Source: Fimbriimonadaceae bacterium
GTDB taxonomy: Bacteria; Armatimonadota; Fimbriimonadia; Fimbriimonadales; Fimbriimonadaceae
Assembly (NCBI GenBank): GCA_025934835.1
Contig: JAICWL010000017.1
Coordinates: 1 to 44,250, forward strand
DNA length: 44,250 nucleotides
Reading direction: 5' to 3'
Below the pieces are notes generated by a model, which saw only the letters and a list, made by a program, of their open reading frames with translations, was not told the DNA's origin and ran no database searches. The position numbers and the translations under genes are program-made. Positions 8,355 to 16,037 of this stretch are shown piece after piece; positions within the stretch are counted from its first letter, which is position 1, and each line of letters starts with the position of its first letter.

Positions 8355-9389
8355 ATGACCAAATGGATCGGCTTAAGCCTGGCCGCCCTTGCGATCGTTT
8401 GCGTGGGCTGCAGCTCCAGTGATTCTGGGAGCGCGACGAATGCTACCGGCACCGTCAAGAAGAAAGCAATCAAGATCGCGATGATCGCGAAGTCGTCGAA
8501 CAACCCGGTGTTTCTTTCAGCGAAGACCGGCGCCGAAGCGGCCGCCAAAGACCTCAGCACGAAATACGGGCTGAACGTCACCATCGATTGGCGTACGCCT
8601 CCCGAGGAGAACGGCGAGGAGCAGGCCAGACGAATCGCCCAAGCCGTGACCGACAACGCCGATGCGATTCTGATCTCGTGTTCGGACGCCGCCAAAGTCA
8701 CGGGCGCTATCAACGACGCGGTGGATAAGGGCGTTCCGGTTATGACCTTCGATAGCGATGCCCCGCAGTCGAAGCGTTTCGCGTTTTATGGCGCGGACGA
8801 CGCAGAGTGCGGCAAGATGGTCATGGACAATTTGGCCACCGTGATGGGCGGCAAGGGCAACTTCTCCATCCTCCGCGGCAACCAGACTGCGCCGAACCTT
8901 CAGAAGCGCGTTCAAGGGGTGCAGGATGCAGCCAAGCAGTACCCGGGAATGCATTTCGTCAGCGAGGTTTCGCATATCGAGACTCCGCAAGACGCATCTG
9001 CCGCCGTGACGCGAGAGATGAACGCCAAGCCCGAAATCAACTGCTGGGCGATGGTCGGCGGCTGGCCGCTGTTCGCGCAGAGCCTGCTCACGCTCGACCC
9101 GGCGAAGGTCAAGATAGTCGCCGTGGACGCGCTGCCTCCCGAGCTCGCATACGTCGACAAGGGGATCGCGCCGGTCCTTCTGGCGCAGCCGACATACGAC
9201 TGGGGCTACAAGTCGGTAGGATTCATCGTCGACAAGGTGGGTCTCGGCAAAGACGTGCCGACCATCAACAAGATGGACCTGATCAAGGTGACCAAGGACA
9301 ACCTTGGCGATTGGGCCGTGCAGCTTCAGAAGTGGGGCTTCACGGGAATCGACCCGAAATACCTGGCTATGGCCAAGAACAAGAAGTAG
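8355..9389 (+). CDS. sugar ABC transporter substrate-binding lipoprotein (RbsB/XylF type)
   Basis: 344 residues. N-terminal lipoprotein signal with the likely lipidated Cys19 (CVGC). The mature part is a type I periplasmic-binding protein (Peripla_BP_4), with KIAMIAKSSNNPVF at the start of lobe 1, a hinge near MTFDSDAPQSKRFAFYGAD, and RGNQTAPNLQKRVQG in lobe 2. The family binds ribose, xylose, galactose or autoinducer-2; the precise ligand is not evident. A near-consensus ribosome site lies just upstream. It is followed by a hairpin and then by the matching ATPase gene, but no permease gene. Confidence 0.92.
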   Translation: MTKWIGLSLAALAIVCVGCSSSDSGSATNATGTVKKKAIKIAMIAKSSNNPVFLSAKTGAEAAAKDLSTKYGLNVTIDWRTPPEENGEEQARRIAQAVTDNADAILISCSDAAKVTGAINDAVDKGVPVMTFDSDAPQSKRFAFYGADDAECGKMVMDNLATVMGGKGNFSILRGNQTAPNLQKRVQGVQDAAKQYPGMHFVSEVSHIETPQDASAAVTREMNAKPEINCWAMVGGWPLFAQSLLTLDPAKVKIVAVDALPPELAYVDKGIAPVLLAQPTYDWGYKSVGFIVDKVGLGKDVPTINKMDLIKVTKDNLGDWAVQLQKWGFTGIDPKYLAMAKNKK

Positions 9390-9395
9390 CCTCGC

Positions 9396-9426
9396 CGGCC
9401 CCGCTCGAATCCGTTGGGCGGGGCCG
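9396..9426 (+). terminator. intercistronic stem-loop between binding protein and ATPase
   Basis: Perfect 9-bp inverted repeat CGGCCCCGC / GCGGGGCCG (9396-9404 and 9418-9426) with a 13-nt loop. There is no T-run after it, so it is more likely an mRNA-stabilising or partial-termination hairpin than a full terminator. Such hairpins often let the binding protein be made in excess over the ATPase. Confidence 0.55.
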
Positions 9427-9468
9427 CGCTACGCTCGAGGAGCGAAGTCGGGATATGCTTAGTTCCGC

Positions 9469-10974
9469 ATGGCCGTCGAACCGCTGATCCAGCTTCGAAA
9501 CATCACCAAGCGCTTCCCGGGCGTGCTGGCGCTGAACGACGTGAGCGTCGATATCGCCGAGGGCTCGTGCCACGCGCTCATGGGCGAAAACGGCGCCGGC
9601 AAATCGACGCTCGGCAAGATCCTCGCGGGGCTCTACACCCCGGATTCGGGTCAGATCGTGCTCGGCGGCAAGACTCTCCACGTATCGAACCCGCAGGATG
9701 CCGTTAATGCCGGCATCGGCATGGTGCACCAGGAGCTTCTTTTCTGCGAGAACCTTACGGTCGCCGAGAACCTGTGTCTGGGGGACATTCCTCACCGGAG
9801 CGTTTGGGTGGACGACCGCGCCATGGTCCGAAAGGCGCAAACCTACCTCGATGCGATCGGCGCGCAGGTGAACCCCAACCAGAGGCTGGGCGAACTGCCG
9901 ATCAGCAAGCAGCAACTCGTACAGATCGCGGCAGGAATCGGCAAAGGCGCCCGGGTGCTCATTTTCGACGAGCCCACGAGCAGTCTTTCGCAAGCCGAAG
10001 CGGAGCGGCTTCTCGAAATCATCCACGATCTGAAACGCAGGAAGGTCACGTGCATCTACGTTTCGCACCGCCTGGAGGAAGTCTTCGACGTCTGCGATAC
10101 CGTGACGGTGCTGCGCGACGGCACGCTCGTTCAAACCGTGCCGATCGACGGTTTAACACGAGACGCGCTGGTGCGGATGATGATCGGTCGCGACCTCGCG
10201 GAGAGCCTTTCAGAGCATGAGGAGTTCGCGCAGGGGGACGAGATTCTCCGTGTAGAGCGGCTGTCCAGTCCCGGCAAGTTCTCGGACGTGTCGCTGACGA
10301 TTCGGGCGGGGGAGATTTTGGGGCTCGCCGGGCTCGTAGGTGCGGGTCGCACGGAGGTGGCCGAGGCTTTGTTCGGCTTGGATCCCGAGATGACCGGGAG
10401 CATCCTGGTGCGCGGCAAGCCGCTGCGCGTGCGCGGACCGATCCAGGCGATGGGCCGTGGATTGGGGTTGATTCCCGAAGACCGAAAGAGACATGGGCTC
10501 GTGCTTTCGCTCTCGGCGATGCAGAATGTTTCCCTGCCGAACCTCGGCAAGGTCTCGACCCCGGGGGGTTGGATCCGCGTGAAGGAAGAGCGGGGCATGG
10601 CCAAGAAGTTTTTCGACCGGATGCGGGTGAAGGCTCCGGGGCTCGATGCGGCCACTGCGGGCCTGAGCGGCGGCAATCAGCAGAAGCTGGTTTTGGCCAA
10701 GTGGCTGGCTGCCGATAGCGACGTGTTGCTGATCGACGAACCGACTCGGGGCGTCGATGTGGGCGCCAAGGCCGAAATCCATTCGCTGATTCGTAGCCTC
10801 GCGAAAGACGGGAAAGCGATCTTGCTGATCTCGAGCGAGCTTCCGGAGCTGCTGGCTCTTGCCACACGCGTGGTCGTGATGCGTGAAGGCTCGGCCGTCG
10901 GTGAGCTTGCCGCATCGGATGCCACCGAGGAATCGGTGATGCGCCTGATGGCCGGTGTCGAAAGCGTCGCCTAA
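9469..10974 (+). CDS. sugar ABC transporter ATP-binding protein (RbsA/MglA/XylG type)
   Basis: 501 residues with two fused ABC nucleotide-binding domains. Domain 1: Walker A GENGAGKST, Walker B LIFDEPTSSL, and a weak signature region (LPISKQQLVQI) as usual for the first half of this family. Domain 2: a degenerate Walker A (GLVGAGRTE), a clear signature LSGGNQQK and Walker B LLIDEPTRGVD. It should power uptake of the sugar bound by the preceding lipoprotein, but the expected permease gene does not follow: the next gene is convergent and overlaps it by four bases (CTAA). The permease must be elsewhere or missing. Confidence 0.93.
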   Translation: MAVEPLIQLRNITKRFPGVLALNDVSVDIAEGSCHALMGENGAGKSTLGKILAGLYTPDSGQIVLGGKTLHVSNPQDAVNAGIGMVHQELLFCENLTVAENLCLGDIPHRSVWVDDRAMVRKAQTYLDAIGAQVNPNQRLGELPISKQQLVQIAAGIGKGARVLIFDEPTSSLSQAEAERLLEIIHDLKRRKVTCIYVSHRLEEVFDVCDTVTVLRDGTLVQTVPIDGLTRDALVRMMIGRDLAESLSEHEEFAQGDEILRVERLSSPGKFSDVSLTIRAGEILGLAGLVGAGRTEVAEALFGLDPEMTGSILVRGKPLRVRGPIQAMGRGLGLIPEDRKRHGLVLSLSAMQNVSLPNLGKVSTPGGWIRVKEERGMAKKFFDRMRVKAPGLDAATAGLSGGNQQKLVLAKWLAADSDVLLIDEPTRGVDVGAKAEIHSLIRSLAKDGKAILLISSELPELLALATRVVVMREGSAVGELAASDATEESVMRLMAGVESVA

Positions 10975-12029
10975 CCCTTTCGCACTGTTACTTCGCCCGG
11001 TCCATTTTCGGATCCCTTCACGGTGATGTGGATCGGCACGAACTGCTTGACCACCCACACGCTGGTGACGAACCGCCGTGTCAGCTTGGAGACGCGAAAT
11101 GCGGAGTCTCCGCCTGCGACGATGGCGGGCAGCAGGATCTGGTCGGCGAGATATGGGTCGATCGTGCCGCTCGAAGACATCCATTGATAGGTCTCCTCGA
11201 AGGCCGTTTGCGCCAGCGCCTCGATGCGAACCCCGCGGCTGCCCATCGCGGCTCCGCCGCCCATGCCCTTGTCATATGCGCACCATACGGTCACGTAGGC
11301 GCCCGGTCCGCCAGACACCCGCTGGTGCGACGCACTGATCGTCATGCCGGCGTTCTTCGCGAGCGCCTTGAGGTGTGCGACGCCTCTAGAGCCAATGGCA
11401 TCCGGCACGCCGGCGGTGGCGACCACACCCGCGAGCGAGCGTTGCCTGCCGCGATCCATCCAGGAGATCGGCTCGACAGCGCTCGGCTCGACGTCGAGCG
11501 TTACGACTCCCGCGGATTCTCGCCCGAACCCGGCGCGGGGCATTTCGCAAAACGCGTAAAGCCCCATGCGCTTGAGGACCGCCAGGGTCACGTTCGCGAA
11601 GTAGTCGTAGCCCAGGGTATGCGTGCCGTACGTCTCGCCCTCCACGGCCACCGAGCTGTACATGCCAGCCCGGGCCAAGATCGGGAGCAGACAGTTCATA
11701 ACGACGAGGCCGTTCGGCCTTCTGCTTTCGTCCGCCAAGCCCTCGCCCAGGCGACCGTTCAGGCCCTGCGCCTTCCGCCCAGGGAAGAACGCGAGCGTGT
11801 TCGAGCCTATGTCCGCGCCGCGCATCTCTGCGGCCGACGACTCCGCGAGCGCCCTTGCGATCACGAGATCCTCTATGTCGAGTCCCGGGAATTTGGTGCC
11901 GCCGCGGATATTGTCGACCCGCACGGGCTGCTGGGTGAGCACCGACATGGCGAGCGCCGTCCGAAGGAGCGCGCCTCCGCCTTCGCCGTGCGAGCCGTCG
12001 AGAACGATCAGCGCGCTGGAAACGCTCAT
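10971..12029 (-). CDS. RNA 3'-terminal phosphate cyclase-like protein
   Basis: 352 residues of the RtcA/Rcl1 family. The N-terminal signature LDGSHGEGGGALLRTALAMS and RGGTKFPGL match; the inserted domain and the LADQILLPAIVAGG motif near the C-terminus are also present. RtcA uses ATP and a catalytic His to turn RNA 3'-phosphate into a 2',3'-cyclic phosphate. By my alignment from memory, that His (E. coli His309, followed by a small run and VV-x-x-F-x-P) falls on Arg319 here (TRRFVTS...VVKQFVP), so catalysis is in doubt. No rtcB or rtcR is nearby. It converges on the ABC ATPase with a 4-base overlap. Confidence 0.85.
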   Translation of the reverse strand: MSVSSALIVLDGSHGEGGGALLRTALAMSVLTQQPVRVDNIRGGTKFPGLDIEDLVIARALAESSAAEMRGADIGSNTLAFFPGRKAQGLNGRLGEGLADESRRPNGLVVMNCLLPILARAGMYSSVAVEGETYGTHTLGYDYFANVTLAVLKRMGLYAFCEMPRAGFGRESAGVVTLDVEPSAVEPISWMDRGRQRSLAGVVATAGVPDAIGSRGVAHLKALAKNAGMTISASHQRVSGGPGAYVTVWCAYDKGMGGGAAMGSRGVRIEALAQTAFEETYQWMSSSGTIDPYLADQILLPAIVAGGDSAFRVSKLTRRFVTSVWVVKQFVPIHITVKGSENGPGEVTVRKG

Positions 12030-12036
12030 TGCTCGC

Positions 12037-13107
12037 TTATACCTTGAGCTTAAAAATCAGGAACTCGAGGACCTTCATCGCGTACGTGAGAACGACGACA
12101 AAGAAAACGAACAGCAGCATTTCCACGAAAAACGGCGGCGGCTGGTACTGGCCGAGCGCTCCGAGAGTGCCGACCTGCACGACTCGGTTGATCTTTTCCG
12201 TTAGGAAAGTGGTTTCGCCGTACAGCAGCGAGTGCGTGAAGGCGAATAACAGGATCATCACTCCGAGCGTGATCGGCATGGCCAGCTTGTATTTGTGGCG
12301 CTGATGCTCGTTATAGATCACGCACTGCTTGCATCGATCCCGCTTCTGCTCGAATGTGAGCTTGTGGTTGTGGGGAATAAGCTTGGCTGCAAGGAGCTCA
12401 TCCTTCGGAATGGGCCGATTCTCCATCGCGTCCTGGATGACCTTCTCTTCGCACATACAGCCAACCTGCTCCTTCCAGCAGGTTCGCTTCGAGTGATAGA
12501 TCGGGCAGCGGAGGCGGACGAAGCGGCGGCAGTACGGCAGCTGCCAACACTTGCCCATGAACACGTTCTGGCGGTCGGCTTCCTCTTTTATGCCTTTGCC
12601 GTACTTGAGCTGGTCGCTCTTCGAGCCGTGTGCGACGCGCGATCGGACGTGGCTGACGATCTCGGCGGCAAGCACCAGAACCGCGAGGACACCGAACACC
12701 ACGCCCGCGCTCTGGAGCTCTCCGAACGCGACTTTGGTCGCGTCGTTCGACGCGCCTCCCAGCGCGGAAGGCAGGTAGAGGGGTGCGAAGAATAGCGCTG
12801 CCGCTCCAAGAAGCTGCAGCACGCCCAGCACCTCTTCGCCCCAAAACAGAAATGTGGACCCGGCGGTCACGCCCAGGATTCCGGCGAGCAGGATCTTGCC
12901 GAATATCTTACTGTTCGCTGCGGCGTCGGCGATGGAGGCGTGTGCGTTGGGGTCATTGACGCGGAAGCAGGTGAACACAAGCAGAGCCGCTGAAACGACA
13001 GTGCAAAGCAGTCCGAGCGTCAGGGCGGTCTTTGCGCACGCGGTAAGGAACTCCTGAAAGGCGTCCGAGAGGTCCCTATTCGACCCAAACCCGCGAGATG
13101 CGCTCAT
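12037..13107 (-). CDS. membrane protein with Cys-rich cytoplasmic loop
   Basis: 356 residues, not a family I recognise. Four hydrophobic helices (about 25-47, 70-88, 93-115, 133-152), then a hydrophilic loop of ~120 residues, then two more helices (about 278-300 and 325-345). The loop has eight cysteines in the order CX5CX7CX8CX6CXC followed ~50 residues later by CX2C, which would suit two zinc sites or iron-sulfur clusters. It starts seven bases after the efp stop, so it is probably cotranscribed with efp, and its stop is seven bases before the RtcA-like start, so that gene may belong to the same run. Confidence 0.75.
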   Translation of the reverse strand: MSASRGFGSNRDLSDAFQEFLTACAKTALTLGLLCTVVSAALLVFTCFRVNDPNAHASIADAAANSKIFGKILLAGILGVTAGSTFLFWGEEVLGVLQLLGAAALFFAPLYLPSALGGASNDATKVAFGELQSAGVVFGVLAVLVLAAEIVSHVRSRVAHGSKSDQLKYGKGIKEEADRQNVFMGKCWQLPYCRRFVRLRCPIYHSKRTCWKEQVGCMCEEKVIQDAMENRPIPKDELLAAKLIPHNHKLTFEQKRDRCKQCVIYNEHQRHKYKLAMPITLGVMILLFAFTHSLLYGETTFLTEKINRVVQVGTLGALGQYQPPPFFVEMLLFVFFVVVLTYAMKVLEFLIFKLKV

Positions 13108-13114
13108 TATGGTT

Positions 13115-13684
13115 CTACTTCTTGACGCGTTCGAGATAGCTATCGGTACGGGTATCTACCTTGACCACGTCGCCTGTGTTGATGTGGAACGGCACCTGGA
13201 TGGTTGCGCCAGATTCCAACATGGCAGGCTTTGTGCTGCCTCCGCTGACCGTATCGCCCTTGTATCCTGGGTCGGTCTGCGTCACTTCGAGCTCCACGAA
13301 ACTCGGGAGTTCGTATCCGAGTGATTCATCCCCGGCCTTGAGGCACACAACCTCCATGTCTTCTTTCAGATACTTCGCTTGCGACCCCAGGTTTTGTTCC
13401 GAGATAGGCACTTGCTCGTATGTGTCCAAATCCATCAGGTATGCGTCACCTGCTTGCCTATAAAGGTACTGCATTTTTACTTTTTCGACGAATGCGGGCT
13501 CAACCCGCTCGCCTGCCCGGAAGGTCTTCTCGACGACCTGACCGGTGCGTACCTTTCTTAGCTTTGTTCGGACGAAGGCGCCACCCTTCCCCGGTTTGAC
13601 GTGTTGGAACTCGACGATCGTCCATACGTCGCCATCGAGATACATGTGCATGCCGTTTCGAAAATCGCTGGTGTCAACTGCCAA
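13115..13684 (-). CDS. efp: elongation factor P
   Basis: 189 residues, the normal EF-P length, with all three beta-barrel domains. EF-P binds between the P and E sites and rescues ribosomes stalled on proline runs. The loop that reaches the peptidyl-transferase centre reads KPGKGGA with Lys33 at the tip, the residue that is modified in many bacteria; no modifying enzyme gene (epmA/epmB) is in the window. The start is TTG at 13684 with AGGAG nine bases upstream. It leads a run with the Cys-rich membrane gene. Confidence 0.97.
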   Translation of the reverse strand: MAVDTSDFRNGMHMYLDGDVWTIVEFQHVKPGKGGAFVRTKLRKVRTGQVVEKTFRAGERVEPAFVEKVKMQYLYRQAGDAYLMDLDTYEQVPISEQNLGSQAKYLKEDMEVVCLKAGDESLGYELPSFVELEVTQTDPGYKGDTVSGGSTKPAMLESGATIQVPFHINTGDVVKVDTRTDSYLERVKK

Positions 13685-13767
13685 ATCTAAGCGCTCCTGA
13701 TCCTATTTTTCGGTCGGACCGCTAAGATTTTGACACGGCGGGCCATGTCGGCACTTGCGGCGCACGC

Positions 13768-14490
13768 TCAGGGAAGCGCTTTGAACTCCGCGAGCGCGTC
13801 GTGCATCGTGAGCTGAGCCTTGAGAAGCTCGGCCTTTTTGCGCGGAATTCCGGTGAGCAACGTCGTCGGGAGCTCGAGGAGGATCTGCTTGACCTGGTTG
13901 CGATTCAGAGCCAGCATATGCTGCAGGCAATCGATCAGCTCTTCGGTTTTGTGGCCATGCGCCATCAGCACGAGCTCGTACATCCGATCGTCCTCTTGCA
14001 CCGCGAAAGCCGACTGGGCCTTTCTCGGCACATAGCCTTCTTCGTGGGCGATCGGGATGTCGTGGTTGCATGCTTCGCACAGCAACACATCGGTCTTCTC
14101 GCTATAGTAGTTGAGTTCGTTGCAGTAGCCGCATCGAACCTGCTGCACGGCAAGAGGGTGACCGTCTTTGATGGGGATGAGCCGGTGGCATTCGCTGCAT
14201 GTGAAGTCGCCGGATGGGACTTCCAACAGGCGATTTGTGCCTTTGCAATAGGGGCAAGCTACAACGACCGAGCTAACCTTGCGCACCTGCAATGCGCAGA
14301 AGATCGCATAGCCGCAAAGGCCGAGACCGATGACGGTTAGAATGCTCGCGAGGGGCACGAACATCCCGCCGCCCCTGTACACAAATAGGCCTGTGGCGAT
14401 GAGGAGGGCAAACACTCCGCCGAACCCGAACGACAATGCCCGTTCGGAGTGCATTTCCACGACGTCTGAGCTACGCTGAACCTGTGGCAT
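13768..14490 (-). CDS. membrane protein with two zinc ribbons and a ClpS/L7-L12-like C-terminal domain
   Basis: 240 residues. Two membrane helices (about 20-38 and 44-66) are followed by two C4 zinc ribbons (C79/C82/C98/C101 and C120/C123/C138/C141). The last 70 residues (YELVLMAHGHKTEELIDCLQ... onward) have the strand-helix-helix pattern and hydrophobic spacing of ClpS or the L7/L12 C-terminal domain. That comparison is from memory and needs a profile search. No function can be assigned; ribbons plus an adaptor-like fold suggest a scaffold that binds protein or RNA at the membrane. It has its own promoter and a GGAG ribosome site seven bases from the start. Confidence 0.75.
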   Translation of the reverse strand: MPQVQRSSDVVEMHSERALSFGFGGVFALLIATGLFVYRGGGMFVPLASILTVIGLGLCGYAIFCALQVRKVSSVVVACPYCKGTNRLLEVPSGDFTCSECHRLIPIKDGHPLAVQQVRCGYCNELNYYSEKTDVLLCEACNHDIPIAHEEGYVPRKAQSAFAVQEDDRMYELVLMAHGHKTEELIDCLQHMLALNRNQVKQILLELPTTLLTGIPRKKAELLKAQLTMHDALAEFKALP

Positions 14491-14520
14491 CGAGAAGCTC
14501 CGTTGCTCTCTCCAAAACCC

Positions 14521-14550
14521 AGTATATCAGGACCCGCCTCAAACGCCAAA
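14521..14550 (-). promoter_or_regulatory. promoter of the zinc-ribbon gene
   Basis: On the minus strand an extended -10, TGATATACT (hexamer at 14521-14526), is preceded at 18 bp by TTTGGC (14545-14550) as a weak -35. The predicted transcript would have a leader of about 25 nt before ATG 14490. Confidence 0.55.
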
Positions 14551-14580
14551 GCCGATGAGCGGGCGTGCGGAGTGAAGCGG

Positions 14581-14610
14581 AGGCAAGGGCGGGTTTATCC
14601 GACCTTGCCT
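14581..14610 (-). terminator. stem-loop at the end of the VWA gene
   Basis: Perfect 8-bp inverted repeat AGGCAAGG (14581-14588) / CCTTGCCT (14603-14610) that includes bases of the VWA stop codon. It is not followed by a T-run, so it may be a weak or factor-dependent terminator separating the VWA gene from the zinc-ribbon gene. Confidence 0.4.
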
Positions 14611-15997
14611 AATTGCTCTTCTTCCCTTGATCGAGCTGAACCATCGTGCCCATCAAAGTCTTCTCGGCTTGACCCGAATCACCGGTTTGCAATGCCCGCA
14701 AGGCCATGGTGACTTCCTGAGCCTCGGAAGTGCGGCCCTCGTTCAGCAGCAGGGCCTGCGTCTTCTGAAGCTCCTGGATGGCTCCCATCTGGGTCAGCAC
14801 ACCGGTCTTCAGACCCATGACAGTCTTCTCCACGGCCTTGCTAGCCAGTGCCACTTGCGCCGCGCTGGCGACCTTGGGATTCTGCGACGCCGAGTACCGT
14901 GCCGAATCTGCGGTGAATTCGATCACGAAATCGAGGTCAACGCGCTGGGTCTTACCTTCCATGAGATCCTCGTAGGTCAGCGTGCCCGCGGCCACGCGGT
15001 ACCAGCCGAGTGGATGGTTCGAGAACTCGAAGTCGAACACCTGCGAGATGCTCGAGCCTCGCTCGAGGTCGGCAAGGTGAATTGTGACCTCTTGCCCGGT
15101 CGAAGCCTGCGGCGCTCGCAGCGTGACCCATCTGGCGGGCTTGACAGTGAGCTCCAAATTCCTCGCGACTACGGTCATGAGCTTCTCGAGCTCGGTGCGA
15201 AACACCTCGGGGATCATCTCCGGCCTTGGGATGTAGTAATAATTCCCTCCGGCGCGCTTGGCCATGCTCGCCAACAGTTCCTCGTTGTAATCGGGTCCGA
15301 AGCCAAGGAACGTGCAGGTGATTCCCCGGTCCTTGATCTCTCCCGCGTGGGCCACGAGGGCCGAAAACTCCTTGATTCCTGCGGTCGGATCGCCATCGGT
15401 GAGAACCACCAGGCGCGTAGCGCGGCCAGGCTCTCCGACGCTCGCAGCCTGCTGGAGGCCGAGCGTCAGACCGTCGTACAGGTTGGTCGTATTCCCTGGC
15501 GCGAGCCTCTGGATGCCGTCTTTGATCGGCTGCTTGGCAGTGACGCGCTGCGGAGGCATCAGCACCTCGACCGTCTCTTCGAACGTGACAATACTGAGGA
15601 TGTCGTTCGACGTGAGCAGGTCGACCACGTAGCTGCAGGCCTGCTTCACATAATCGAGCGGAGGGCCCTCCATCGATCCGGACCTGTCGATCACGAGGCA
15701 TAGATTCAGTGGCGTGCGCGTGGAGCCGCCCATGCCTACGCCCACTGCGGGAATGCCGCCTGCACCCGTCAGCTCCAGCAGAAACTGCTCCCGGGCGGGG
15801 CCGTTCGCCATGGTTGCTTCTCGGCCTGAAACGATCTCGGTCGTCAAAGCTCGGTCCGTCGGCGCGAAACCGCCGGTCATGGCTTGCGTCTTGAGCGGAT
15901 CGAACGCCGACATCGCCTGCGTTTTGAGCGGGTCTACGGGTGTGGGCGGGCCGCTCAATTGCGTTCGGTTCGGGTCGAAGCGTTGGTTGGAATCCAT
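14609..15997 (-). CDS. VWA-domain protein with N-terminal DPx(K/R)TQ repeats
   Basis: 462 residues, cytoplasmic (no signal or membrane segment). A von Willebrand factor A domain starts near residue 95 with an intact MIDAS site D104-x-S106-x-S108 (VIDRSGSM), the Thr of NTTNLYDG and the Asp of LTDGDPTAG, so it should bind Mg2+ and a partner protein. A beta-rich region and a helical C-terminus follow. The first 40 residues are unusual: DPNRTQ, DPLKTQ and DPLKTQ place Thr12, Thr26 and Thr37 in the same context. The two genes just upstream encode FHA domains, which read phosphothreonine, so these repeats may be phospho-docking sites. The kinase is not in the window. Confidence 0.88.
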   Translation of the reverse strand: MDSNQRFDPNRTQLSGPPTPVDPLKTQAMSAFDPLKTQAMTGGFAPTDRALTTEIVSGREATMANGPAREQFLLELTGAGGIPAVGVGMGGSTRTPLNLCLVIDRSGSMEGPPLDYVKQACSYVVDLLTSNDILSIVTFEETVEVLMPPQRVTAKQPIKDGIQRLAPGNTTNLYDGLTLGLQQAASVGEPGRATRLVVLTDGDPTAGIKEFSALVAHAGEIKDRGITCTFLGFGPDYNEELLASMAKRAGGNYYYIPRPEMIPEVFRTELEKLMTVVARNLELTVKPARWVTLRAPQASTGQEVTIHLADLERGSSISQVFDFEFSNHPLGWYRVAAGTLTYEDLMEGKTQRVDLDFVIEFTADSARYSASQNPKVASAAQVALASKAVEKTVMGLKTGVLTQMGAIQELQKTQALLLNEGRTSEAQEVTMALRALQTGDSGQAEKTLMGTMVQLDQGKKSN

Positions 15998-16037
15998 GAT
16001 TGTTCGGTTGGCTACTACGAGCGACTAGACGACGGGG

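Noticed and set aside
12295-12795. Long plus-strand ORFs antisense to the Cys-rich membrane gene
   Set aside because: The high-GC codon pattern creates mirror ORFs; they have no motifs or ribosome sites.
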